Positions 14,083-20,684 of a DNA stretch of 20,684 nucleotides are shown here, piece by piece. The translations under genes were made by a program, and so were the position numbers. Each line of letters begins with the position of its first letter. Position 1 is the first letter of the stretch. The notes below the pieces were generated by a model, which ran no database searches, was not told where the DNA came from, and worked only from the letters and a program-made list of their open reading frames with translations. The DNA comes from an uncultured Lachnospiraceae bacterium. GTDB taxonomy: Bacteria; Bacillota; Clostridia; Lachnospirales; Lachnospiraceae. The stretch spans positions 1 to 20,684 of the forward strand of contig CALFCS010000018.1 of the NCBI GenBank assembly GCA_937950565.1, given 5' to 3'.

Positions 14083-14095
14083 ACTTTGTTAGAAT
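14067..14095 (+). promoter_or_regulatory. Promoter of the HAD-uppP unit
   Basis: TTGATT (14067-14072) and TAGAAT (14090-14095) are separated by 17 bases, 40 bases before the HAD gene start. Its -35 lies within the spacer of the opposing promoter. Confidence 0.55.
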
Positions 14096-14135
14096 AGAAT
14101 ATAGAATAAATTACAAAGAAGGGAATACAGTACTT

Positions 14136-14963
14136 ATGAAAAAGGTGAAAATGATTGGCTTTGATTTGGATGGGACACTTCTTACAACCGAAAAGAAGCT
14201 GACTGTACATACCAGGGAGGTACTTCTTGAAGCTGTCCGGAGGGGAATCGAGATTCTTCCGGCAACCGGAAGACCCCTGTCAGGACTTCCGGCAGAGGTT
14301 CGGACATTTCCGGGGGTCCGTTATGCAGTGACTTCGAACGGAGCGAGAATTGTGGAAGCAGAAAGTCAGGAGACACTGTATGCGAATCTGATGCCACCGG
14401 ATAAAGCGAGGGAGCTTATGAAGATTTTCAGCGAATATGATACGATGCGGGAGATTTATTATGATGGAACAGGTTATTCAGATACGGAAAAAATGAACAA
14501 TATCCGGCATTATGTGTCTGATCCCGCAATGATAAATTATATTCTGAACAGCAGAGTTGCGATTGCGGACATTGATGAGAAGTTTCGTCAGGAAAACCGG
14601 CCGGTAGATAAAGTGCATGCATTGTTTGCAAATCTAAAGGAGCGGGAAGAGGCGCTGGAAAGGGTTAAAAAGATTCCGGGAGTAGAGGTGACCGGGGCGC
14701 TGGTGAATAATATTGAGGTGAATGCCGAAGGGGTAAATAAAGGAGAGGCGCTTCTTCGTCTCGGTGAGAAGCTTGGAATCGACCGGGAAGAAATTGCCGC
14801 TTTCGGGGACGGAGCCAATGACAGGGCGATGCTTCAGGCAGTCGGAGTGGGAGTGGCTATGGCCAATGCGATTCCGGAAGTAAAAGAGGCGGCAAAATAC
14901 ATGACTGTGTCCAATGATGAAGAAGGAGTAGCGGCATTTATAGAACGTTACATATTAGCATAG
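14136..14963 (+). CDS. Cof-type HAD-IIB family phosphatase
   Basis: The 275-residue product is a haloacid-dehalogenase hydrolase of the Cof/YidA type, which dephosphorylates sugar phosphates, nucleotides or FMN; the substrate cannot be told from sequence. Motif I is FDLDGTLL (nucleophile D10, acid/base D12), motif II is PATGRP, motif III is the Lys in NKGEALLRL, and motif IV is AFGDGANDRAML. The large cap domain lies between motifs II and III. The start at 14136 is preferred because MKKVKMIGFDLDG fits the family and GAAGGG lies upstream; a much longer in-frame reading runs back through the divergent gene and is rejected. uppP follows after 49 bases, probably as one transcript. Confidence 0.93.
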   Translation: MKKVKMIGFDLDGTLLTTEKKLTVHTREVLLEAVRRGIEILPATGRPLSGLPAEVRTFPGVRYAVTSNGARIVEAESQETLYANLMPPDKARELMKIFSEYDTMREIYYDGTGYSDTEKMNNIRHYVSDPAMINYILNSRVAIADIDEKFRQENRPVDKVHALFANLKEREEALERVKKIPGVEVTGALVNNIEVNAEGVNKGEALLRLGEKLGIDREEIAAFGDGANDRAMLQAVGVGVAMANAIPEVKEAAKYMTVSNDEEGVAAFIERYILA

Positions 14964-15012
14964 CAGCCGGAGAAAGAAAATAAGATAAAAGAAACCGGGA
15001 AAGGAGTATAGG

Positions 15013-15840
15013 ATGTTAGACATATTAAAGGTAATTATATTAGGAATCGTAGAGGGGATTACAGAATGGCTTCCGGTGAGCAGTACGGGACATTTGATTC
15101 TTGTCGGGGATCTGCTAAAACCGAGCATGAGTGATGCATTTATGGAAATGTTCAATGTTGTGATTCAGCTTGGTGCGATTATGGCGGTTGTCGTTATTTA
15201 TTTTCACAAATTAAATCCCTTTTCACCTAAGAAAACACAGCGGCAGAAGCTACTTACCTGGCAGATGTGGATCAAGGTTGTAATCGCGTCTGTTCCGGCG
15301 GCGGTCATCGGGCTCTTATTTGATGATTTTATTGACCGGGTATTTTTCAAACCAATGGTAGTTGCGGTGATGCTGATTGTTTATGGTGTGCTTTTTATCG
15401 TTGTTGAAAATAGAAATAAAGGGAAAAGACCAGAGGTCAAGAAGATATCGGAGCTTACGATACCAATGCTTCTGTGGATTGGATTTTTCCAGATGCTGGC
15501 TATGATACCGGGCACGTCCCGCTCCGGCGCAACAATTGTCGGAGCGCTCATCATCGGAGTGTCCAGAGGAGTGGCGGCAGAGTTCACCTTCTTCCTTGCC
15601 ATACCGGTAATGTTCGGGGCAAGTCTTCTGAAATTAATTAAGTTTGGATTTCATTTTACAGGGGCAGAATTTGGGTATTTGATGTTAGGTTGTGTAGTTT
15701 CGTTTGGACTTTCCATTGTGGCAATTAAGTTTCTGATGAATTATATTAAGAAGAATGATTTTAAAATATTCGGATATTACCGGATTGCATTGGGCGCTTT
15801 GATCGTGGTTGTAACGGTTGTGCAGATGCTTCTTGCATAA
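15013..15840 (+). CDS. uppP: Undecaprenyl-diphosphatase (BacA/UppP family)
   Basis: This membrane enzyme removes a phosphate from undecaprenyl diphosphate, recycling the lipid carrier of peptidoglycan synthesis, and its activity gives resistance to bacitracin. The 275-residue product has about eight membrane segments and both family signatures: EGITEWLPVSSTGHLIL (residues 14-30) and PGTSRSGATIVGAL (about 170-183). GGAG precedes the ATG at normal distance. Together with the divergent cell-wall hydrolase it gives this part of the window a wall-metabolism theme. A clear terminator follows. Confidence 0.97.
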   Translation: MLDILKVIILGIVEGITEWLPVSSTGHLILVGDLLKPSMSDAFMEMFNVVIQLGAIMAVVVIYFHKLNPFSPKKTQRQKLLTWQMWIKVVIASVPAAVIGLLFDDFIDRVFFKPMVVAVMLIVYGVLFIVVENRNKGKRPEVKKISELTIPMLLWIGFFQMLAMIPGTSRSGATIVGALIIGVSRGVAAEFTFFLAIPVMFGASLLKLIKFGFHFTGAEFGYLMLGCVVSFGLSIVAIKFLMNYIKKNDFKIFGYYRIALGALIVVVTVVQMLLA

Positions 15841-15853
15841 AATGAATGAATAT

Positions 15854-15896
15854 AAGTGGGTTTTCGGCAAAATATGTTGAAACCCACTTGTTTTTT
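15854..15896 (+). terminator. Rho-independent terminator after uppP
   Basis: AAGTGGGTTT (15854-15863) pairs with AAACCCACTT (15880-15889), with a 16-base loop, followed by G and TTTTTT (15891-15896). It begins 14 bases after the uppP stop. Confidence 0.88.
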
Positions 15897-16004
15897 GTAT
15901 AAAACATGATAGAATATAAATAATGTTTGCATGATTATACCTTATTTATTTACATATGAGTATTTTGTCAGGCAGATAGAATAAAAAAAGTGGAGGAAAT
16001 GAAG

Positions 16005-16802
16005 ATGAAGATGAAGAAGTTATTAAGCGCCGTACTGGTTGCTGCATGTGTATTTTCATTAGCTGCATGTGGCGGCAAGGATGAGTCAAAGAAAGTAGAG
16101 GTTACGAAAGCAGATGATCTTGCTTCTCTGACAATTGGTGTACAGCAGGGAACGACCGGTGATCTGAATTGTTCAGATATCGTAGAGAAGGATGACCAGA
16201 TGAAGCGTTATCCAAAGGGAGCTGCTGCGGTACAGGCATTAGAGGCCGGAAAGATTGACTGTGTTGTAATTGATGCACAGCCGGCTGCAAAGTTCGTAGA
16301 GAAGAGTGATGACCTGAAGATTATTGAGGGTATTTTTGATGATGAGCAGTATGCGATTTGTGTAAAAAAAGGCAATACAGAGCTGCTTGATGATATGAAT
16401 AAAGCACTTAGCGAATTAAAGGACGAAGGAATCCTTGATAAGATCATTGCGAACTATATTGGTGATGATATTGGAAGCTTCCAGTACGAGAGCCCGGCAG
16501 ATGCAGATCATTCTAAGGGAGAGCTGGTTATGGCTACCAATGCAGAGTTTGAGCCTTATGAGTATCATGAAGGCGATGATATCATCGGTATTGATGTAGA
16601 CATTGCACGTGCAATCTGTGATAAACTGGGTTATGAACTGAAAATCGAGGACATGGAGTTTGATTCCATCCTTCCGTCAGTTGAAGCAGGAAAAGCTGAT
16701 TTTGGAGCAGCTGGAATGACAGTTACAGATGAAAGAAAAGAAAACGCAGACTTTACAGACACTTACGCAAATGCAACGCAGGTTGTTATTGTTAAGAAGT
16801 AG
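16005..16802 (+). CDS. Polar amino-acid ABC transporter binding lipoprotein, circularly permuted
   Basis: This is the extracellular receptor of the importer encoded next. The ATG at 16005 lies 8 bases after GGAGG (15992-15996); ATGs at 15999 and 16011 are alternatives. The 265-residue product has a signal peptide and lipobox LAAC (C22). The halves are swapped relative to family SBP_bac_3. Residues 35-113 hold what is normally lobe 2 (ADDLASLTIGVQQGTTGD, VVIDAQPA) and 114-155 the usual C-terminal end (EQYAICVKKGNTELLDDMNK, ILDKIIANYI). After a linker at 156-171 comes the normal N-terminal part at 172-265 (GELVMATNAEFEPYEYHEG, GIDVDIARAI, GMTVTDERKENADFT), ending VVIVKK. The Arg of TDER (R244) and Asp of VVID (D90), which bind the ligand in this family, are present. 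Mature length is normal, so it is probably functional. Ligand identity is unknown. Confidence 0.93.
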   Translation: MKMKKLLSAVLVAACVFSLAACGGKDESKKVEVTKADDLASLTIGVQQGTTGDLNCSDIVEKDDQMKRYPKGAAAVQALEAGKIDCVVIDAQPAAKFVEKSDDLKIIEGIFDDEQYAICVKKGNTELLDDMNKALSELKDEGILDKIIANYIGDDIGSFQYESPADADHSKGELVMATNAEFEPYEYHEGDDIIGIDVDIARAICDKLGYELKIEDMEFDSILPSVEAGKADFGAAGMTVTDERKENADFTDTYANATQVVIVKK

Positions 16803-16810
16803 GAGAAATT

Positions 16811-17500
16811 ATGGCAGACTTTTCAGCAAAATTCTATGCAAATTTTATTAAGGACGACCGGTGGCTCGGTCTTGTAAGCGGTCTGAAGGTAACGCTCATT
16901 GTTACTCTGGAAGCATTGCTTATAGGTGTCCTGATTGGCTTTATTGTAGCGATTATCCGTTCCTATCATGATAAAACCGGAAAGTTTAAAATACTGAATG
17001 CAGTGTGTAAAGTATATCTGACTATTATCAGGGGAACGCCTACGATGATTCAGATTCTGATCATGTATCTGGTTGTGTTTGGCTCATCATCACTGGATTC
17101 GATAATTATCGGCGGAATTGCATTTGGTATCAATTCCGGTGCATATGTTGCCGAGATTATAAGATCTGGAATTATGTCGATTCCAGAGGGTCAGACGGAA
17201 GCCGGAAGAAGTCTCGGACTTAATTATACACAGACAATGAGGCTGATCATTGTGCCGCAGGCATTTAAAAATGTCCTTCCGGCGCTGGTGAATGAGATGA
17301 TCGTGCTGATTAAGGAGACGGCGATTATCGGTTACATAGGGGAACAGGATCTGACAAAGGCGGCGATGATTATCCAGAGCCGTACATTTGATGCATTTAT
17401 GCCTCTTCTGGCGGCGGCAGTTATTTATCTTGCACTTGTTATGCTGCTGACCTTCTTTATGAATAAACTTGAGAGGAGGCTGAGGACGAATGAGCGCTAA
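16811..17500 (+). CDS. Polar amino-acid ABC transporter permease
   Basis: The 229-residue membrane protein is a HisM/GlnP-type permease. The start region (GLKVTLIVTLEALLIGVLIG) and RGTPTMIQILIMYLVVF are typical, and the EAA loop that contacts the ATPase is clear (AGRSLGLNYTQTMRLIIVPQ, about residues 134-153). About five membrane helices are visible. It probably acts as a homodimer, since only one permease gene is present. It follows the binding protein after 8 bases, with AGGAGA overlapping that gene's stop, and overlaps the ATPase gene by 11 bases, so the three are one operon. Confidence 0.95.
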   Translation: MADFSAKFYANFIKDDRWLGLVSGLKVTLIVTLEALLIGVLIGFIVAIIRSYHDKTGKFKILNAVCKVYLTIIRGTPTMIQILIMYLVVFGSSSLDSIIIGGIAFGINSGAYVAEIIRSGIMSIPEGQTEAGRSLGLNYTQTMRLIIVPQAFKNVLPALVNEMIVLIKETAIIGYIGEQDLTKAAMIIQSRTFDAFMPLLAAAVIYLALVMLLTFFMNKLERRLRTNER

Positions 17501-18233
17501 TCAGGACGTTTTAATACAGGTAAAGGATTTGAAAAAGGCATTTGGTGAGAACCAGGTTCTGAATGGTATTACAACAGATATTAAAAAAGGCGAGGTGGTT
17601 GTAATAATCGGTCCGTCCGGTTCAGGAAAATCTACATTTTTACGCTCCTTAAATCTGCTTGAGGTACCGACGGGAGGAACGATATTATTTGAAGGTGTGA
17701 ATATTACAGATCCGAAGACAGATATTGACCTCCACAGGCAGAAAATGGGAATGGTATTCCAGCATTTTAACCTGTTTCCACATAAGACGATTCGAGAGAA
17801 TATCACGCTTGCGCCTGTTGTTCTTAAGAAAATGACAAAGGCACAGGCCAATGCGAGGGCAGATGAGCTGCTGGAGCGAGTTGGCTTGTCCGATAAGGCA
17901 GATGCCTATCCGGAACAGCTTTCCGGCGGACAGAAGCAGAGAATCGCGATTATCCGCTCCCTTGCCATGGACCCAGATGTGATTCTTTTCGATGAACCGA
18001 CATCCGCTCTTGACCCCGAGATGGTCGGTGAGGTATTGGAGCTCATGAAGCAGCTTGCCAGAGACGGAATGACCATGGTTGTCGTAACACATGAGATGGG
18101 ATTTGCAAAGGAAGTAGGCTCAAGAGTCGTGTTCATTGATGAAGGATTAATCAAAGAAGAAGGAACACCGAAGGAATTTTTTGAGAATCCGAAAGATGAA
18201 AGATTAAAAGAATTTTTATCGAAAATATTATAA
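17490..18233 (+). CDS. Polar amino-acid ABC transporter ATP-binding protein (GlnQ type)
   Basis: This is the ATPase that powers the importer. The 247-residue product has Walker A (GPSGSGKST), Q-loop (VFQHFNLFPH), signature (LSGGQKQRIAI), Walker B (VILFDEPTSALDPE) and H-loop (VVVTHEMGFA), all intact, with the usual length for the GlnQ/HisP group. The ATG at 17490 lies within the last codons of the permease, after GAGGAGG at 17471-17477. It is the last gene of the operon and is followed by two hairpin terminators. Confidence 0.97.
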   Translation: MSANQDVLIQVKDLKKAFGENQVLNGITTDIKKGEVVVIIGPSGSGKSTFLRSLNLLEVPTGGTILFEGVNITDPKTDIDLHRQKMGMVFQHFNLFPHKTIRENITLAPVVLKKMTKAQANARADELLERVGLSDKADAYPEQLSGGQKQRIAIIRSLAMDPDVILFDEPTSALDPEMVGEVLELMKQLARDGMTMVVVTHEMGFAKEVGSRVVFIDEGLIKEEGTPKEFFENPKDERLKEFLSKIL

Positions 18234-18257
18234 AAGAAGGGCGGGCAGCCCGGAAAG

Positions 18258-18301
18258 AACACCGTATCGTAACGGGAGAACTGTTATGATACGGTGTTTT
18301 T
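18258..18301 (+). terminator. Terminator of the amino-acid transporter operon
   Basis: AACACCGTATC (18258-18268) pairs with GATACGGTGTT (18288-18298), with an additional inner TAAC/GTTA pairing, followed by T-run 18297-18301. It lies 24 bases after the ATPase stop. Confidence 0.9.
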
Positions 18302-18318
18302 GCGTTGCCATGCATATG

Positions 18319-18343
18319 AAAAAACGTCCAGTGGACGTTTTTT
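18319..18343. terminator. Second, symmetric A/T-flanked terminator hairpin
   Basis: AAAAAACGTCC (18319-18329) pairs perfectly with GGACGTTTTTT (18333-18343) around a 3-base loop. Runs of six A and six T on either side make it usable in both directions. It may back up the previous terminator and insulate the pst promoter. Confidence 0.75.
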
Positions 18344-18356
18344 GAGTTGTAAAAAC

Positions 18357-18414
18357 TTAACATACACTTTACAGTCTTATGGTTTCAGATTTTACATTCT
18401 CTATTTATGATAAT
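18357..18414 (+). promoter_or_regulatory. PhoP-box-like repeats and promoter upstream of pstS
   Basis: TTAACA (18357-18362) and TTTACA (18368-18373) start 11 bases apart, and a third TTTACA lies at 18391-18396, about two 11-base steps further. This resembles the TTAACA-N5 repeats bound by PhoP in Firmicutes. A -10-like TATGATAAT covers 18406-18414 with no standard -35, as is common at PhoP-activated promoters. It suggests induction by phosphate starvation; this is inferred. Confidence 0.55.
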
Positions 18415-18472
18415 ATCCGTAAGAAAGAAAAAGAGCTCTGAATCAAATGAAAACAAAAGGAGAATGTAAAAA

Positions 18473-19411
18473 ATGAAAATGAAAATGAAAAAGTTGATTG
18501 CAGTATTGGCAGTGGCTGGAATGACGGCAGTGTTCTTTACCGGATGTGGGAATTCTGAAGCAGATACAGCTGGAAACGGAACAGAAGATGAAAAAGCAGA
18601 TGCAGCTGAAAATGAAGGTGGCTGGGATCCGTCGATGGATATCACAATCGTGTCCAGAGAGGATGGATCCGGAACAAGAGGAGCGTTTGTTGAACTGTTT
18701 GGGATTGAGGAGAAACAGGGAGATGAAAAAGTGGATATGACCACAGACGAAGCGCAGATTACAAATAGTACTTCGGTCATGATGACAACGGTAGCAGGAG
18801 ACGATTATGCGATCGGTTATGTGTCTCTGGGTGTGCTGGACGACAGTGTGAAAGCACTTCAGATCGACGGGGTGGAGGCGAGCGCAGAGAACGTAAAAAA
18901 CGGAAGCTATAAGGTATCCAGACCATTTAATATTGCTACAAAAAAGGATTTGAGCAACGAAGTGGCAAAAGATTTTATTAACTTTATCATGAGTGAAGAA
19001 GGTCAGGCAGTTGTAGCAGAAGAGAATTACATACCACTTGATGACGTGAAGCCATTTGAGGGAACGAATCCTTCCGGAAAGGCGGTTGTAGGAGGTTCTA
19101 CTTCCGTATCACCGGTGATGGAGAAGCTCATCGAGGCTTATAAGAAAATTAACGCAAATGCAGAGATTGAGCTGCAGACATCGGATTCTACAACAGGTAT
19201 GACATCCACGATTGATGGAAACTATGATATCGGTATGGCATCCCGTGAACTGAAAGACGAAGAGAAGGCGGAGCTTACCGGACAGGTAATTGCGACAGAT
19301 GGAATTGCAGTTGTAGTAAATAATAACAGTACAGTAGAGGGTCTTACAAGTGAACAGGTAAAAGCAATCTATACCGGCGAGACAATTACATGGGATGAGG
19401 TATTAGAATAA
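18473..19411 (+). CDS. pstS: Phosphate-binding lipoprotein PstS, circularly permuted
   Basis: PstS captures phosphate outside the cell for the Pst importer. The 312-residue product has a signal peptide and lipobox FTGC (C25), then an acidic spacer to about residue 50. The order is inverted compared with the family. Residues 56-192 hold the usual second part (ITIVSREDGSGTRGAF, AIGYVSLGVLDDSV, GSYKVSRPFN, FINFIMSEEGQAVV, YIPL). A linker at 193-202 follows, and residues 203-312 hold the usual first part (KAVVGGSTSVSPVMEKL, DIGMASRELKDEEK, TDGIAVVVNN, LTSEQVKAIYTGE), ending ITWDEVLE, which normally leads straight into ITVVSRE. The phosphate-contacting motifs GSTSVSP and DGSGTR are present and the mature length is normal. 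The start at 18473 has AAGGAG 10 bases upstream. pstC follows after one base. Confidence 0.93.
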   Translation: MKMKMKKLIAVLAVAGMTAVFFTGCGNSEADTAGNGTEDEKADAAENEGGWDPSMDITIVSREDGSGTRGAFVELFGIEEKQGDEKVDMTTDEAQITNSTSVMMTTVAGDDYAIGYVSLGVLDDSVKALQIDGVEASAENVKNGSYKVSRPFNIATKKDLSNEVAKDFINFIMSEEGQAVVAEENYIPLDDVKPFEGTNPSGKAVVGGSTSVSPVMEKLIEAYKKINANAEIELQTSDSTTGMTSTIDGNYDIGMASRELKDEEKAELTGQVIATDGIAVVVNNNSTVEGLTSEQVKAIYTGETITWDEVLE

Positions 19412-19412
19412 G

Positions 19413-20306
19413 ATGAAAAAGAAAGCATGGACAGAAATATTCATGCAGGGAGTGTTCTTTGTTGCCGCCTGCACATCAGTGCTGGCGGTAGTTCTCATTT
19501 GCTTATTTTTGTTTGCAAATGGTATCCCTGCTATGAAGGAAATCGGATTTGGCGCATTCTTACGCGGCGAGGTATGGAAGCCGAACAATGATATATATGG
19601 AATCTTCCCTATGATTCTTGGCAGCATCTATGTAACCGCCGGAGCCATTCTTATTGGAGTGCCGATTGGAATTCTGACAGCGGTGTTTATGGCGTTCTAT
19701 TGTCCAAAGAGGGTCTATAAGCCCCTTAAGACGGCGACAGAGCTTCTGGCAGGAATTCCGTCGGTTGTATATGGATTTTTTGGTGTGGTGGTGCTTGTAC
19801 CGTTGATCCGCAGTATGGGGCAGGCGCTTCGGTCTGCCGGGGTTGTCCGTTCTGCCGGGAGCGGAAGCAGTATCCTGACTGCTTCACTGCTTCTTGGCAT
19901 GATGATTCTTCCTACTGTCATTGGTCTTGCGGAGTCTTCTCTTCGTGCAGTTCCCACGCAATACTATGAAGGTGCAGTTGCGCTTGGGGCAACTCATGAG
20001 AGAGCCATCTTCCGCGTGCTGCTTCCGGCTGCAAAGTCCGGAGTGATGGCAGCCGTTGTACTTGGAATCGGACGTGCGATCGGTGAGACCATGGCGGTGA
20101 TTATGGTAGCAGGAAATCATGCAAGGATGCCTGTCGGTATCCTTAAGGGGATTCGTACACTGACTGCCAATATCGTCATGGAGATGGGATATGCAGCGGG
20201 GCTTCACAGAGAAGCGCTGATCGCGACAGGCGTCGTACTCTTTGTATTTATCCTGATTATCAATTTTAGTGTGGCGATGCTGAACAGGAGGAATGAGCAT
20301 GAGTAA
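19413..20306 (+). CDS. pstC: Phosphate ABC transporter permease PstC
   Basis: PstC is one of two membrane subunits that form the phosphate channel with PstA. The 297-residue product has about six membrane segments, the N-terminal helix VFFVAACTSVLAVVLICLFL, the extracellular stretch FGAFLRGEVWKPNNDIYGI, the motif ELLAGIPSVVYGFFGVVVLV, and the ATPase-contact loop EGAVALGATHERAIFRVLLP, ending GIGRAIGETMAVIMVAGN. The start follows the pstS stop by one base, with GATGAGG inside the end of pstS as the likely ribosome binding site. It overlaps pstA by 8 bases. Confidence 0.96.
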   Translation: MKKKAWTEIFMQGVFFVAACTSVLAVVLICLFLFANGIPAMKEIGFGAFLRGEVWKPNNDIYGIFPMILGSIYVTAGAILIGVPIGILTAVFMAFYCPKRVYKPLKTATELLAGIPSVVYGFFGVVVLVPLIRSMGQALRSAGVVRSAGSGSSILTASLLLGMMILPTVIGLAESSLRAVPTQYYEGAVALGATHERAIFRVLLPAAKSGVMAAVVLGIGRAIGETMAVIMVAGNHARMPVGILKGIRTLTANIVMEMGYAAGLHREALIATGVVLFVFILIINFSVAMLNRRNEHE

Positions 20307-20684
20307 AAAAGAAGGAGTATTCAGACAAAAGATAAAAAGCTACCGCAGAACGCCGGGTTCTTTTCTGGTGATGCTCCTGGTTATGATTTCTGCGATTGTG
20401 ACATTTTCCGTATTGATATTCCTTATTGCATATATTTTGATTCATGGAGTGCCATATCTGAAGCCGTCCTTATTTTCGTTGAGTTATAATTCGGAAAATG
20501 TATCTCTGGTGCCGGCGCTGGTAAATACAGTGATTATGACCTTTTTGTCACTGCTTATCGCTGTTCCGTTCGGGGTATTTTCTGCAATTTTTCTTGTGGA
20601 ATATGCAAAAAGAGGAAATCGATTCGTAGGGCTCATCCGTCTGACAACGGAGACGCTCCAGGGAATTCCTTCCATCGTGTATGG
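20299..20684 (+). CDS. pstA: Phosphate ABC transporter permease PstA, 3' end outside window
   Basis: PstA is the second membrane subunit of the phosphate importer. ATG at 20299 with AGGAGG at 20286-20291 opens a frame that runs to the window edge without a stop (128 codons). The visible part has a basic start (SKKEGVFRQKIKSYRRTPGS), a first membrane helix (about residues 22-48), the segment LVPALVNTVIMTFLSLLIAV, FSAIFLVEYAKRG, and ETLQGIPSIVYG, the PstA counterpart of the PstC motif. The start overlaps the end of pstC. pstB and phoU would be expected next but are outside the window. Confidence 0.95.
   Translation, partial: MSKKEGVFRQKIKSYRRTPGSFLVMLLVMISAIVTFSVLIFLIAYILIHGVPYLKPSLFSLSYNSENVSLVPALVNTVIMTFLSLLIAVPFGVFSAIFLVEYAKRGNRFVGLIRLTTETLQGIPSIVY

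Noticed and set aside
13896..14135. N-terminal extension of the HAD phosphatase
   Set aside because: It is antisense to the signal peptide of the divergent gene and includes both promoters; the family start is at 14136.
16389..16400. Another TTAGCGA module copy at CACTTAGCGAATT within the amino-acid binding protein gene
   Set aside because: It lacks the paired stems and the GAGNTTAG end; it is ordinary coding sequence.
16005..19411. Binding proteins as truncated or frameshifted pseudogenes
   Set aside because: Both have every family segment once, intact signal peptides and lipoboxes, normal total length and open frames; only the order differs.

Overview
The window reads as a chromosomal segment of a Gram-positive anaerobe, most probably a Lachnospiraceae-type clostridium. 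The reasons are ribosomal protein sequences of clostridial type, rpsD lying inside the alpha operon, a KOW protein between map and infA, a GTG-started rpoA, an enlarged L17, an [FeFe]-hydrogenase, lipoprotein-type binding proteins and strong AGGAGG ribosome binding sites. The genus cannot be fixed from the sequence alone.

Layout. (1) 1-7654, + strand: the end of the spc operon and the whole alpha operon: rplO (5' end cut), secY, adk, map, a KOW RNA-binding protein, infA, rpmJ, rpsM, rpsK, rpsD, rpoA, rplQ, closed by a strong terminator at 7672-7720. Three spacers in this cluster (after rpmJ, rpsM and rpoA) are unusually long. They carry five copies of a small hairpin module whose stems change in compensating pairs, and the 413-bp rpmJ-rpsM spacer is a densely folded leader closed by a perfect 12-bp long-range pairing. 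(2) 7813-12882, + strand: a lone uronate isomerase gene (uxaC), then a two-gene unit coding for an iron-sulfur/FAD pyridine-nucleotide oxidoreductase and an [FeFe]-hydrogenase. (3) 12941-14017, - strand: a secreted coiled-coil/SleB-type cell-wall hydrolase, divergent from (4) 14136-15840, a HAD phosphatase and undecaprenyl-diphosphatase (uppP). (5) 16005-18233: a polar amino-acid ABC importer (binding lipoprotein, permease, ATPase). (6) 18473-20684: the start of a phosphate importer operon, pstS-pstC-pstA, with pstA cut by the window edge and PhoP-box-like repeats upstream.

Main discovery candidate. Both substrate-binding lipoproteins in the window, the amino-acid one (16005-16802) and PstS (18473-19411), appear to be circularly permuted relative to their families. 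Each starts, after its signal peptide, at the segment that normally begins the second lobe, runs through the usual C-terminus, crosses a new linker, and ends with the family's usual N-terminal segment. The break falls at the same topological place in two different families, the first lobe-to-lobe crossover. The expected result is a binding protein with each lobe continuous in sequence and one hinge crossing instead of two. Ligand-site motifs and full length are kept in both, so they look functional rather than broken.

Second candidate. The hairpin module and the folded rpmJ-rpsM leader within the ribosomal cluster look like an undescribed RNA-level element, possibly tied to ribosomal-protein autoregulation or mRNA processing. 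All judgments come from reading the sequence; no database search or folding program was run.
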